Shown one piece after another: positions 7,723 to 16,345 of a DNA stretch of 22,920 nt (positions are counted from its first letter, which is position 1; every line of letters starts with the position of its first letter). Source of the stretch: Comamonadaceae bacterium (GTDB taxonomy: Bacteria > Pseudomonadota > Gammaproteobacteria > Burkholderiales > Burkholderiaceae_C). The notes beneath the pieces are model-generated. The model was not told where the DNA came from and did not search any database. It saw only the letters and a list, made by a program, of their open reading frames with translations. The translations under genes were made by a program, and so were the position numbers. The DNA lies in NCBI GenBank assembly GCA_947374505.1, contig CANCCE010000015.1:1-22920 (forward strand), written 5' to 3'.

Positions 7723-8139
7723 TTAATGGGCCGTGAGGCTGGTCCGGGCTGGCAGCAAGGAAGGGACATCGCGCCAAGCTTGGCGGATCTCACTCATCAA
7801 GCCATGGACTTCTGTCAATGCATCCAGATCGTTGTGCAAATTGATGTGCAGCAAACGGCGGGTGACATAGCTGTAAAGCTCGTTCAGGTTGGTCGCCAGG
7901 TCGCCGCCTTTTTCGAAGTCGAGCGCGCCTTGCAAGCCAAACAAAATACGGTTGGCACGTGCCAGGCTCTTGCCTTTTTCAGCGATCGCACCGTGCTGGA
8001 TGTGGCCTTGTGCGGCCATCATGCTTTCAATCAGACCGTCAAACAGCATCTGAATCAGTTCAACTTTGTTGGCCACAACGGCTTGGCTGGCAACGTTGCC
8101 AGCACCATAACTTTCCATGGCCTTGAAATGAACTCGCAT
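7723..8139 (-). CDS. fliS: Flagellin export chaperone FliS
   Basis: This 138-residue all-helical cytoplasmic chaperone binds the C-terminus of flagellin and prevents early polymerisation before export. Family features are the VELIQMLFDGLIESM segment, the ANRILFGLQGALDFEKGGDLATNLNELYSYV core and a final helix ending in IRQAWRD. Length is normal. The start at 8139 is supported by AGGAGC about 8 bases upstream. It stands alone rather than beside fliD/fliT and has its own sigma-28-like promoter, as expected for a late flagellar gene. It is separated from the next upstream gene by 74 bases. Confidence 0.92.
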   Translation of the reverse strand: MRVHFKAMESYGAGNVASQAVVANKVELIQMLFDGLIESMMAAQGHIQHGAIAEKGKSLARANRILFGLQGALDFEKGGDLATNLNELYSYVTRRLLHINLHNDLDALTEVHGLMSEIRQAWRDVPSLLPARTSLTAH

Positions 8140-8177
8140 GTCGATTGCTCCTGATTAACTGACTGTGGACACTGCAA

Positions 8178-8204
8178 GTATCGGAACGCCAGCAGAAAAC
8201 TTGA
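8178..8204 (-). promoter_or_regulatory. Sigma-28 (FliA) promoter of fliS
   Basis: The minus strand reads TCAAGTTT, exactly 11 bases, then TCCGATAC. The enterobacterial sigma-28 consensus is TAAAGTTT-N11-GCCGATAA, so the match is 7 of 8 and 6 of 8 with perfect spacing. It falls wholly in the gap between the ATP-grasp-like gene end (8214) and fliS, with the -10 ending about 38 bases before the fliS ATG. The sigma factor itself is encoded at 9444-10187. No experimental start site is known. Confidence 0.7.
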
Positions 8205-8213
8205 GGGCTGTCG

Positions 8214-9380
8214 TCAAGGCGCTTCGACTGAATCCGTCCGGCGTGACGTGAGCATCTCAACAAATGCTGAAAACGCCCGCGCCATGACGGCTTTTTTGTA
8301 AGGGTACATCTCGACCGAGTCTGTGTCGTGAATCCAGGCGCCGTTGTCTGCCTCAAACAGCACAAATTCGCCCGAGCATGAAACACCGCCATCGAGCACC
8401 ACGTAATCCAGATTGATTTTGTCTGCGATGACCTGGAGCGCAGAGCCGTATTGCGCTAGAAATACGCTGTCAAATTCAGTCATGAATTTTTCTTCTTCTG
8501 ATCGTTTATGGGGGTTTAGCTCCATATGTGCCGCAATATAGTGCACAACCCAGTCATCAGAAATGGCCAGGTGACAAACATAGGGTTTCTTGTCGATCAA
8601 GGCAATTCTGAATTTTCTGTACATGCCATCGGATTGGCTGCAATCGATGAATTCTGAAATATAGAAATCATCAGCGGCCGCATTTTTTTCTAAGTAAACA
8701 GCCAACTCTTCAGTGCTGTCTATCTTTGCGAAGTTCTCGCCAGCGTGCGTGTCGATGGGCCTGATTAAGAAGGGAATCGCTTCTGATGCGACCTGGAGGG
8801 CGTCGATCCGTTTGGTTTTCGGAACGATGAATGAGGTCTCATTTTTTAATAACGCGTAAAGGGAATCTCTGGCGCATGTCATGACGCCTTCAGAGTGATT
8901 CAAAAAAGGTCGGGGCCAATGATTTCGATGAGCCTCAATCAGCGCATGGATGGGTTTGTTTTTTGACGCCTCACCCAAAGCCAGTATGGCGACATCGTGC
9001 TCGGGAATATCTTCAAAAAAGTCTGTTAGTTCGGTGACATACAAAATATCTAATTGGATATTCTTGTTGAACAAAATGAAGTCCAACGGAGCGTTGTCCA
9101 ACATGTTGCCTGGGACCATGAGCGCCAGCACGCGAAGGGCTGGGCGGGGAGGGCTCAAAATACGAAAGACGGTTCTGTGCTGCAGTGCCTTGGCTTGCAT
9201 CTCCAGTGAGAATTCGTCCATTCGCAAGCTTTGAAGGATGAAAAACAGCTGCATGAATTTTTGACCGGCATCTGCTTCAGCGGTGATGTCATCCAGCAGA
9301 CTTGGCAAAGCTTCTGGCAAAAAATTCAAGAGTTCACGGGATGCGCGGACGTGTTGCAACGCTAATTCTTTGAGCTTCAT
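8214..9380 (-). CDS. ATP-grasp-like protein of unknown function
   Basis: This 388-residue cytoplasmic protein has no recognised name. The C-terminal half looks like a RimK/glutathione-synthetase-like ATP-grasp fold: IRPIDTHAG with Lys219 (about 206-219), a hinge-like ISEFID (241-246), YRKFRIALID (254-263), Asp325 in LDYVVLD and a metal-site-like FEADN (342-346). The N-terminal about 70 residues are helical, and residues 80-160 resemble a pre-ATP-grasp domain (LRVLALMVPG...APLDFIL). Similar uncharacterised proteins occur in other proteobacteria by my recollection. GC is much lower than in neighbours: hand counts of three 60-base lines give 32-37% against 53-63% in fliA and flhA lines. I chose the ATG at 9380; a TTG at 9434 is possible but crowds the fliA end, and neither has a clear ribosome site. 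It lies 63 bases after fliA and may be co-transcribed. Confidence 0.75.
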   Translation of the reverse strand: MKLKELALQHVRASRELLNFLPEALPSLLDDITAEADAGQKFMQLFFILQSLRMDEFSLEMQAKALQHRTVFRILSPPRPALRVLALMVPGNMLDNAPLDFILFNKNIQLDILYVTELTDFFEDIPEHDVAILALGEASKNKPIHALIEAHRNHWPRPFLNHSEGVMTCARDSLYALLKNETSFIVPKTKRIDALQVASEAIPFLIRPIDTHAGENFAKIDSTEELAVYLEKNAAADDFYISEFIDCSQSDGMYRKFRIALIDKKPYVCHLAISDDWVVHYIAAHMELNPHKRSEEEKFMTEFDSVFLAQYGSALQVIADKINLDYVVLDGGVSCSGEFVLFEADNGAWIHDTDSVEMYPYKKAVMARAFSAFVEMLTSRRTDSVEAP

Positions 9381-9443
9381 GGTCGTGCTGTTGTGCCGTC
9401 CCGGTTCTGTCTGACCGCTTGGGATACGCGGCAAGATAGCTTT

Positions 9444-10187
9444 TTAGCTTTTAAGACGCGGCTTCGCAGAGGGAGGTTCAGCCACTTGCAAGGTGACGCG
9501 AAGTTTTTTCACCACCGCGCTCAGCAACTGGCTCACGCGTGACTCGGTCACGCCCAGCACTTCGCCAATCTCCTTGAGATTGAGTTCTTCGACGTAGTAC
9601 AGGTTCATGAGCAACTGGTCACGTTCAGCCAACTCACCAATGGCGCCGGCCACAGCACCCATGAATTGGGCGTGTTCAACAATGGCGTCTGGTTGCTGTG
9701 AGCTGTCGTCGGCGATGTTCATGACCTCGTCATTCATCACCTCCATCGAATAAGTCTCAAAGCGTTTGGCCTGGCCGCGTTCTTTTTGAAACACATCCAA
9801 GTCTTTGCCGACATGCTCGGCCAATTCAGTCTGCGTGGGAATCCGGCCCAGCTCAGACGCTAGGGCATCGGTGGCTTTGCTGTGTGATTTGTTGAAGGCA
9901 ACAGCGGAGCGCGGTAAAAACGACAAGCGCCGTACTTCATCCAGAATGGCGCCGCGCACCCGGCTGTGGGCAAAGCCTTCAAACTCGATCCCCTTGCTCG
10001 GGTCGAAAGCGCGGGCCGCTTCCAGCAGGCCAATCATGCCGACCTGAATCAGTTCATCCAGTTCCATGAAAGGCGGAATACGCACTTTCAGGTGCAAGGC
10101 CACGCGCTTGACCATGCCCATGTGGGCGAGCACCAAGGTATCGTGGTTGTTCTGAACTTCTTCGTACAGGCGAATGGGGGGAGCCAT
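9444..10187 (-). CDS. fliA: Flagellar sigma factor FliA (sigma-28)
   Basis: This 247-residue sigma factor directs RNA polymerase to late flagellar and chemotaxis promoters. Region 2 is clear (FMELDELIQVGMIGLLEAARAFDP, split at FMELD, then FEGFAHSRVRGAILDEVRR). Region 3 covers LGRIPTQTELAEHVG, and region 4 is LNLKEIGEVLGVTESRVSQLLSAVVKKLR with its helix-turn-helix. The frame is open further upstream to 10319, but the ATG at 10187 gives normal family length and lies 4 bases after the flhG stop, so it is the likely start. It ends the flhA-flhF-flhG-fliA run. A sigma-28-like site before fliS in this window is one likely target. Confidence 0.96.
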   Translation of the reverse strand: MAPPIRLYEEVQNNHDTLVLAHMGMVKRVALHLKVRIPPFMELDELIQVGMIGLLEAARAFDPSKGIEFEGFAHSRVRGAILDEVRRLSFLPRSAVAFNKSHSKATDALASELGRIPTQTELAEHVGKDLDVFQKERGQAKRFETYSMEVMNDEVMNIADDSSQQPDAIVEHAQFMGAVAGAIGELAERDQLLMNLYYVEELNLKEIGEVLGVTESRVSQLLSAVVKKLRVTLQVAEPPSAKPRLKS

Positions 10188-10191
10188 GGGT

Positions 10192-11034
10192 TCAGGTCCG
10201 GCGGACCAGCCTCTCGACGAAAAACTCAAGACCGCCCGAGGCTTCTTCAATCGGCACCAGTTTTTCAGTGGCGTCCGCCAAGCGGCGGAAATCGCGGGCA
10301 CCGGTGCTGTCCGGTGCAAATTCGAGCACTGACTGGTATTTTTTCAATGACAAATGAATGTTCACGTCATTTTCAATCGTGGCGAGGTACTGAATGCTTT
10401 GGTTCAGAAAACGCGCGCAGACCTGGTTCATTCGTTCAAACAAAACCTGGCCTTCCTTTTGGCTGTTCATGCCGTTCAGCACCAGGTAGATTTCACCCAG
10501 GCCGAACTCTTGAATCAACACCTTGATGGTGCCGTAAGCATCGGCAATCGATGAGGGGTCGTCGCGCACGACGATGTAGCGCCGCGGACAGGCGGCCATA
10601 AAGGCCAGCACTGACGGCGAAATGCCGGCGGCCATGTCAACGATCAAATAGTCTATTTCTTCTTCGAGCGCACTGAATGCCTGGACGATGCTGGCCGCCT
10701 GCAATTGGCTGAGGGCCGCCATGTCCTGCATGCCCGAGGCACCCGGGACCAAGCGAATGCCTGAGCGTGTTGTGACAATGATTTCTTCCAGTGTTTTCTC
10801 ACCGCTCAGAAAGTGACTCAGGTTGTAAGTGCAGCGCGTGCCCAGCGCAATTTGGGCATTGGCCATGCCCAAGTCAGCATCCAGCAACATGACGCGCTTG
10901 CCCATCAGTTGCAGGGCAACCGCCAGATTCACGGAGACGATCGTCTTCCCGACGCCGCCTTTGCCGCTGGCGATGCCGATGACTTGCGTACGTGATGGCT
11001 TGCTCATGCGATCCTTCAAGGTCTGGTGCTTCAT
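10192..11034 (-). CDS. flhG: Flagellar number regulator FlhG/FleN (MinD-like)
   Basis: This 280-residue MinD/ParA-like ATPase limits flagellar number and works with FlhF at the pole. The deviant Walker A is SGKGGVGKT (23-31), with LDADLGMANAQ (51-61) as switch I/A'-like motif and VDMAAGIS as Walker B/switch II. The C-terminal part lacks an obvious long membrane-targeting extension. The start overlaps the flhF stop by ATGA, a sign of coupled translation. The N-terminal FlhF-stimulating motif of the family (DQAxxLR) is only partly present as HQTLKDR (3-9). The name fleN is used for the Pseudomonas homologue. Confidence 0.93.
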   Translation of the reverse strand: MKHQTLKDRMSKPSRTQVIGIASGKGGVGKTIVSVNLAVALQLMGKRVMLLDADLGMANAQIALGTRCTYNLSHFLSGEKTLEEIIVTTRSGIRLVPGASGMQDMAALSQLQAASIVQAFSALEEEIDYLIVDMAAGISPSVLAFMAACPRRYIVVRDDPSSIADAYGTIKVLIQEFGLGEIYLVLNGMNSQKEGQVLFERMNQVCARFLNQSIQYLATIENDVNIHLSLKKYQSVLEFAPDSTGARDFRRLADATEKLVPIEEASGGLEFFVERLVRRT

Positions 11035-12314
11035 GCGGGCACCACATTCAGGTGGAATTGTCGAAGCGACCGGCGCTCAACAAAACCGGTGGCCACTTGA
11101 TCGGTGTTGTCGGCGTCATGAGACGGATGTGTGCTGCCGGTTTGAAGTTGAGCCAAACCTAGCGCCACAAGTTGTTGAACCGGAAAATCTTGGATCAGGT
11201 CGATCACACTCACACCCTCACTGGCACCTGCCAATCCGAGCGAATTATTGCTCAAAAAGTGCAGCAATGGCCACGGTTGCGTGCTTTCATCCACTTTACT
11301 CACCAGCAGGCTGTGCCAGACAATGCCACTGTCGATCAATTTGGCGAGGGTCGCGCTGGACGCGTCAGCCGGCACCACCGCGTGGCAGCCACAGTCAGCT
11401 TGGATCAACAAGACCTCGGCCACGCGCTCGTTCATTTGCACACCCGGGGTGTCGATCAACACCAACTTGCGCTGTGACAGCTCATTCAGCAACAGTCCCA
11501 AGGTGCCCGCATCGGCCGCCCGAAAACTGTCAATCCCGAGCTGCGATGCCAGCATTTGCGTCTGACTCCAGGCGCCCGCCCGAACGTCCTGGTAGCTGAT
11601 GACGGCGACTTGGTGAGCACCGTGTAAGGCCTCTGCATGGCGCGCGAGACGCGCAGTCATCAGGGTTTTCCCTGCGCCAGACGGACCGGCCAGCAAGTGA
11701 ACGCCCGATGTGGGCAGTGTCACGGCAGGCTGCTCCAGTGAATGGGTCAATTGCGCTTTCAGCGCTTTCATGGCTTTGGCTGGCGTGGCGTGGTCTTGGA
11801 GTGTGTCTAACAACAAGGCCCGCAGTTCTTGCGGAATCGAGGCTTCACCCAGGGCTTTGGCCAGAGGTTGAACCTCTGGCTTCAAACTCAGGCCGCTTTG
11901 CCAGCCGGTGGTTTGTTGGTTCAGGCGGAATTCGCGGCGAATCAAGGCCAGTTCGTCGCGCACCAGGTCAACAATTTCTCGGCCGCGCAAATAGTCGCGG
12001 GCGTCTTGCGGGTTTGATTCGCTGGTCTTCTGGTTCGACTTCGACTTCGTTTCGACTTCCAGTGCCGGCGAAGCCTCCCATTCAGCCTGAAGCAGGCTGT
12101 CCCGAAAGTTTCGCTGTTCCGGCTGATTTGTGGCCACCGGCGGCGATTTTATTGAGCTGGCGGACTCCGTCTCTGGCAAGTCGAGGGCGACCACCAGTTC
12201 TGTCTGACCGTTCACCAAGTGGTTGGAGATGATCAATACGTCTGAGCCATAGAGCGCAATCGCCTTGTCAGTGGCGCTGCGTGTATCGCGGGCAAGTATT
12301 CGCTTGAGTTGCAT
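11031..12314 (-). CDS. flhF: Flagellar biosynthesis GTPase FlhF
   Basis: This 427-residue SRP-type GTPase places flagella at the pole. The N-terminal MQLKRILARDTRSATDKAI is the usual FlhF B-domain start (pattern of residue 1-30), followed by a variable Ser/Glu-rich linker (about 45-105) and an N-G domain. GTPase motifs are GPSGAGKT (210-217), IDTPG (287-291, usually DTAG) and SKVDE (339-343, usually TKLDE). The gene starts 12 bases after the flhA stop with no strong ribosome site, and its stop overlaps the flhG start. Length and order flhA-flhF-flhG-fliA agree with polar-flagellate proteobacteria. The altered G3/G4 residues are mild and compatible with function. Confidence 0.94.
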   Translation of the reverse strand: MQLKRILARDTRSATDKAIALYGSDVLIISNHLVNGQTELVVALDLPETESASSIKSPPVATNQPEQRNFRDSLLQAEWEASPALEVETKSKSNQKTSESNPQDARDYLRGREIVDLVRDELALIRREFRLNQQTTGWQSGLSLKPEVQPLAKALGEASIPQELRALLLDTLQDHATPAKAMKALKAQLTHSLEQPAVTLPTSGVHLLAGPSGAGKTLMTARLARHAEALHGAHQVAVISYQDVRAGAWSQTQMLASQLGIDSFRAADAGTLGLLLNELSQRKLVLIDTPGVQMNERVAEVLLIQADCGCHAVVPADASSATLAKLIDSGIVWHSLLVSKVDESTQPWPLLHFLSNNSLGLAGASEGVSVIDLIQDFPVQQLVALGLAQLQTGSTHPSHDADNTDQVATGFVERRSLRQFHLNVVPA

Positions 12315-12326
12315 GGCAGTAGGGGG

Positions 12327-14438
12327 TTATTTTTTGGATTCGGCGTGCACGGTGTGAATGACTTTGACCATTTGGTCCTCAGGAATTTCGCTGTAAGACA
12401 AGATGGTCAGGTCGGTGACCCTGAAGCGCACCGCCTTGGAGAGCCAGGGCCGGATCGCCGGTGACACCACCAGCACGGCAGGGTGACCTTGCTCTTCGAC
12501 GGAACGGGCGCCTTCGCGCAGCGCGGCGAACAGACGCTCAGCCAAGCCGGGCTCCAACACCATGTTTTGAGTCGGACCACTTTGTTGCAGCACGTTGTGC
12601 AGCAGTTGTTCCAGCCCGGGGTCGAGCGTGATGACCGACAGGCCGTTTTGAGCATCGACCAGGCCTTGCACAATCATCCGACCGAGTTTGGGGCGAATGA
12701 TGGAGGTCAACTGGTCCGGGTCTTGGGTGCGGCCGCAGGCTTCAGACAGCGCCTCAACGATGGTCCGCATGTCGCGAATCGAGACCGACTCGCCCAACAC
12801 GTTTTGCAAGGTGCGGGTGACCACGCCCAGCGAGAGTTTGCCCGGCACCAGGTCTTCCACCAGCTTGGGTGACTTGGCCGCCAGCTTGTCGAGCAACTGT
12901 TGCACTTCATCGTGGCTGAGCAGGTCGGCGGCGTTGTCGCGCAGGACTTTGTTCAAATGGGTGGCCACTGCCGTGCTGGCGTCGACCACGGTGTAGCCCA
13001 GTGTGCGGGCGTGGTCGCGTTGTGAGGGGTCAATCCAGACGGCATCTAATCCGAAGGCCGGCTCTTTGCAGGCGACGCCTTCGAGCGTGCCGTAGACCTG
13101 GCCCGGGTTGATGGCCATTTCGCGGCCCACGCGAATCTCGCCTTTGCCGCGGATCACGCCTTTGAGCACGATGTGATACGTGTCGGGGTCAATGTTCAGG
13201 GCGTCACGGATGCGCACCGGTTGAATCAAAAAGCCCAGTTCAACGGAGAGTTTTTTGCGCACGCCTTTGACGCGCGACATCAGCTGACCACCGGCATCCG
13301 GGTTGACCAAGGGGATCAGGCCGTAGCCAATCTCCAAGCCAATCAGATCGACCTGATCGACGTCGTCCCAATCGAGTTCTTTGGGCTCTTCAATGCCACT
13401 TTCAGCCGCGGCACGGGCGATGCCTGCGGGGCTGCTGGGTTCCGGCATGCTGTTGCGTCGCAAGACCATGAAGCCAATACCGGCACAACCGCTGGCCAGT
13501 AATAAGAAGACGAAATGCGGCATGCCGGGCACCAGTCCCAGAATGGCCAGAATACTGGCGGAGATGAAGAGGGCGGACGGGTTGGACAACTGCGTCGTCG
13601 CCTGTTCGGTCATGGACTCGGACGTCGTCACGCGGGTCACGATGATGGCGGTTGCCAGCGACAAGAACAAGGATGGAATTTGTGCCACCAGACCATCGCC
13701 GATGGTCAGCAGCGTGTAAATACGGCCCGCTTCAGCCAGCGACAAATCATGCTGGCCAATGCCAATGGCCAAGCCGCCGACCAGATTGATGATCAAAATC
13801 ATCAAACCGGCAACCGCGTCTCCGCTGACAAACTTGGAGGCACCGTCCATGGAGCCGAAGAAGTCTGATTCCTGCGACAGCTCTTCACGTCGTTTTTTAG
13901 CGGTTTCCTGATCGATCACACCGGCGTTGAGGTCGGCGTCGATTGACATTTGCTTGCCCGGCATGGCATCCAGCGTGAAGCGGGCGTTGACCTCCGAGAC
14001 CCGTCCGGCACCCTTGGTCACCACAATGAAGTTGATGATCATGAGGATGGCAAAGATGATGAAACCCACCACATAGTTGCCGCCAATGACAATATGGCCA
14101 AACGCTGCCACCACTTTGCCGGCAGCTTCTTCGCCTTCATGGCCACTGACCAGCACCACCCGGGTTGACGCAACGTTCAGACCGAGCCGCAGCATGGTTG
14201 CAAACAGCAACACCGATGGGAAGGATGAGAACTCCAGCGGCTTGCGGGTGCCAATGGCGATCATGATGATCAGCAGGCTCGAAGCGATGTTGAAAGTGAA
14301 CAGGACGTCGAGCAGCCACGGCGGAAATGGCAACACCAACATGGCCGTGATCAGCAAGACAAGCGCCGGAATGCCCAGCCCTTTGAGGCTGAAGCCAGAC
14401 AGGATCTGTCGAATACTTGACAGGGTCAATGTGTTCAT
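12327..14438 (-). CDS. flhA: Flagellar export gate protein FlhA
   Basis: This 703-residue protein forms the nonameric export gate of the flagellar type III system. About eight TM segments fill residues 22-330. The FHIPEP family signature RVSEVNARFTLDAMPG, continuing to KQMSIDADL, is at about 146-170. The large cytoplasmic domain starts near 350 and shows a linker and the GYGLIPLV region followed by subdomains through the end. Length is normal. It is the first gene of the minus-strand flagellar run and faces fliK across a 207-base divergent gap. No good ribosome site precedes the ATG at 14438. Confidence 0.98.
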   Translation of the reverse strand: MNTLTLSSIRQILSGFSLKGLGIPALVLLITAMLVLPFPPWLLDVLFTFNIASSLLIIMIAIGTRKPLEFSSFPSVLLFATMLRLGLNVASTRVVLVSGHEGEEAAGKVVAAFGHIVIGGNYVVGFIIFAILMIINFIVVTKGAGRVSEVNARFTLDAMPGKQMSIDADLNAGVIDQETAKKRREELSQESDFFGSMDGASKFVSGDAVAGLMILIINLVGGLAIGIGQHDLSLAEAGRIYTLLTIGDGLVAQIPSLFLSLATAIIVTRVTTSESMTEQATTQLSNPSALFISASILAILGLVPGMPHFVFLLLASGCAGIGFMVLRRNSMPEPSSPAGIARAAAESGIEEPKELDWDDVDQVDLIGLEIGYGLIPLVNPDAGGQLMSRVKGVRKKLSVELGFLIQPVRIRDALNIDPDTYHIVLKGVIRGKGEIRVGREMAINPGQVYGTLEGVACKEPAFGLDAVWIDPSQRDHARTLGYTVVDASTAVATHLNKVLRDNAADLLSHDEVQQLLDKLAAKSPKLVEDLVPGKLSLGVVTRTLQNVLGESVSIRDMRTIVEALSEACGRTQDPDQLTSIIRPKLGRMIVQGLVDAQNGLSVITLDPGLEQLLHNVLQQSGPTQNMVLEPGLAERLFAALREGARSVEEQGHPAVLVVSPAIRPWLSKAVRFRVTDLTILSYSEIPEDQMVKVIHTVHAESKK

Positions 14439-14645
14439 GGGGGCGAATAGTCGGTGTTAGGCGTGAAAAATCGTTTGTTGTGGTCTTACTCTGCAAAGTC
14501 TGTGCCATGCAAAGTCGACAGTAGCGCGGGTCTTCTGACCCTTCGCTCAAGCGGCAAGACCTGACCGGTCACGGTTTTTGCTGTGTAGTTGTCAGCCCGA
14601 GCCACGGATGACCTGATGACTCTGTTTTTTTAAGCAATAAATCAC
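14439..14645. promoter_or_regulatory. Divergent flhA/fliK intergenic region
   Basis: This 207-base gap separates two divergent flagellar runs and should hold promoters for both. I found no convincing sigma-28 or sigma-54 consensus on either strand. It contains a 5-bp stem GGGTC/GACCC (14528-14541), an 8-base palindrome GACCGGTC (14563-14570) and a T-run before fliK (14624-14631). The early flagellar regulator of this organism is not in the window, so its binding site is unassigned. Confidence 0.4.
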
Positions 14646-16304
14646 ATGGACGCAAACCTTCTTTCTTCATCACTCACTGCCTCTCCCGCCTCGACTAACC
14701 CGGCAGTGCAGGGTGTTTCGCCGCCCGGCACTGCGCCGGGGACGGCCTTGCGGGGCGCTGACTTTGCCAATTTGCTGGGCAGCATGCTGGCTGACCCGCA
14801 GCGGCAAGGTATTGCCGCTGCCGGATTGGCCGAAGCTGGATTGCAGGCCCTGCCGTTGGGGCCTCAGATTGAAGTGATCACGGCGGCCAAGCCGATTCCG
14901 GATCCCGGCAGTCTGATGGCTTTTGCCAGATCTCAAGGTCTTGACGAAAGTACCTTGGCGTCATTGTTCGGGGACATGGCCGCGCCAACCCCCGCTGGCG
15001 TGAGCGGTTTGTCGGCGACTTCTGCCACTGTCGGTGCCGGCTACTTTTTGGCGGGGCAGGTGGTCTTGGGCCAAGCGCAGTCAGCCACTGTGCCGGCAAC
15101 GCCTGAACTCTCGACGATCCAATCTGCCAATGGCGGGCTTGACCCCCAGTTGGCGGGACTCACTGTTCTGAGCGTCAATCCCTTGGCCTTGCAGGTGCCG
15201 GTTCCTGTGGCGACACCCGCCGCGGCGCCTGGCCAGACAGTAGCGCCAGACAGCAGCTTCACACCAGACTTGGCCTCCGTGCCGGCGGCTTATGTCCTGT
15301 CAACTCCGCAGGGGGTTTCTCATTCGACAATTCAACCCTCTGTCTCTGTGCCTGGCGCATCGGCTGAGACCAAGCCGGTCGCACTGCCCGCTGTGGCCAC
15401 CACCAATTTAGCTTGGCAAGTGAGCAAGGCGCCGACGGCTTTGACTGGAACGGCTGCATTGAGCGAGGTCAAGCCGGCCATGGCGGATGACGCCATGAAG
15501 GATGCGTTGCGCGTCGAGTTGTTGCTTCCGCGTGAAGCCGTCACGGCTTTGACACGTCGGTTGGCAAGCTTGTCTGGCAATGGTCAAGCGCAGGCTTGGG
15601 GCAACCTCACGGCCAATGCCGTGGCTGCGGCCAGCACCTCCCCGGCGCCGCTGGACTTGCGGCAGTTCTTCACCCCGTCAGGCACGCTGGCCGAGTCGAT
15701 TGATTCGACTGAGGCCATTGACACCACCACGGCCACAGTGAAAGACGCTGACACCGTCAGCTTGACGGCACAGCCGATGGATGCCGGCCGCAAGGCGTCC
15801 GGTTCATTGACGCTGGCCCCGGACGCAGTCAACCCCAGCCAAGCCGGCCTGCGTGCCGAGAATTACCAACAACTCGCCGATCGTCTGGGGCAGGCGCTCG
15901 GTCAGCGTCTGCAAGCGCAGATCGAACGCGGCGAATGGAAGATGCAGATGCGCCTGGATCCGGCCAGTCTGGGTCGGATTGACCTTGAACTCCAAATGCG
16001 CTCCGGGGGTCTGGACGCGGTTTTCAGGTCTGACAACCCGCTCACGCGTGAACTGATCACCCAGGGGTTGCCTAAATTGCGTGACAGCTTGTCGCAATCA
16101 GGCACGGCAGTTGCTAATGTCTGGGTGAATGGAGATTCTGCGCGTCAATCTGGCGGAAATCCGACACCCTCGCAAACGCCTCGCCGCCTGGTGCAAGCCG
16201 CCAGCGACACGGCTGGTGATTCAGGCCAGTCTTTGCCTGGCGCAGAGGCTGTTGGGGGTGTCCGCCAAGGGGGCTCCAGTAGCACGTGGGACGTGCTGGC
16301 GTGA
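14646..16304 (+). CDS. fliK: Flagellar hook-length control protein FliK
   Basis: This 552-residue secreted ruler sets hook length and triggers the export specificity switch through FlhB. Residues 1-400 are low-complexity, rich in Ala, Thr, Pro, Ser and Val, as is normal for the FliK N-terminal ruler. The C-terminal Flg_hook domain is clear, with GEWKMQMRLDPASLGRIDLEL around 430-449 followed by the usual VxFRSDNPLTRELI and LPKLRDSLSQSG segments. The Gln/Ser-rich tail is typical. No strong ribosome site is seen before the ATG (AAGCAATAAATCAC precedes it). It is the first gene of the plus-strand run and fliL follows after about 41 bases. Confidence 0.93.
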   Translation: MDANLLSSSLTASPASTNPAVQGVSPPGTAPGTALRGADFANLLGSMLADPQRQGIAAAGLAEAGLQALPLGPQIEVITAAKPIPDPGSLMAFARSQGLDESTLASLFGDMAAPTPAGVSGLSATSATVGAGYFLAGQVVLGQAQSATVPATPELSTIQSANGGLDPQLAGLTVLSVNPLALQVPVPVATPAAAPGQTVAPDSSFTPDLASVPAAYVLSTPQGVSHSTIQPSVSVPGASAETKPVALPAVATTNLAWQVSKAPTALTGTAALSEVKPAMADDAMKDALRVELLLPREAVTALTRRLASLSGNGQAQAWGNLTANAVAAASTSPAPLDLRQFFTPSGTLAESIDSTEAIDTTTATVKDADTVSLTAQPMDAGRKASGSLTLAPDAVNPSQAGLRAENYQQLADRLGQALGQRLQAQIERGEWKMQMRLDPASLGRIDLELQMRSGGLDAVFRSDNPLTRELITQGLPKLRDSLSQSGTAVANVWVNGDSARQSGGNPTPSQTPRRLVQAASDTAGDSGQSLPGAEAVGGVRQGGSSSTWDVLA

Positions 16305-16345
16305 TCTGAGGCAAAAATTTTCAAATCGTTTTAACGAGGTGACAC

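Noticed and set aside
9417..9460. Sigma-28-like TAAA...GCCGCG string between fliA and the ATP-grasp-like gene (minus strand)
   Set aside because: The spacing between TAAA and GCCG is 10 or 17 bases rather than 15, and the -10 match is poor.
10188..10319. Upstream extension of the fliA frame to 10319
   Set aside because: It runs inside flhG, has no sigma-factor features, and would make the protein about 44 residues too long; the ATG at 10187 fits the family.
14528..14580. Short stem GGGTC/GACCC and an ACCG/CGGT stem followed by five T in the flhA-fliK gap
   Set aside because: Stems are only 4-5 bp and no plus-strand gene ends upstream, so a terminator role is not supported.
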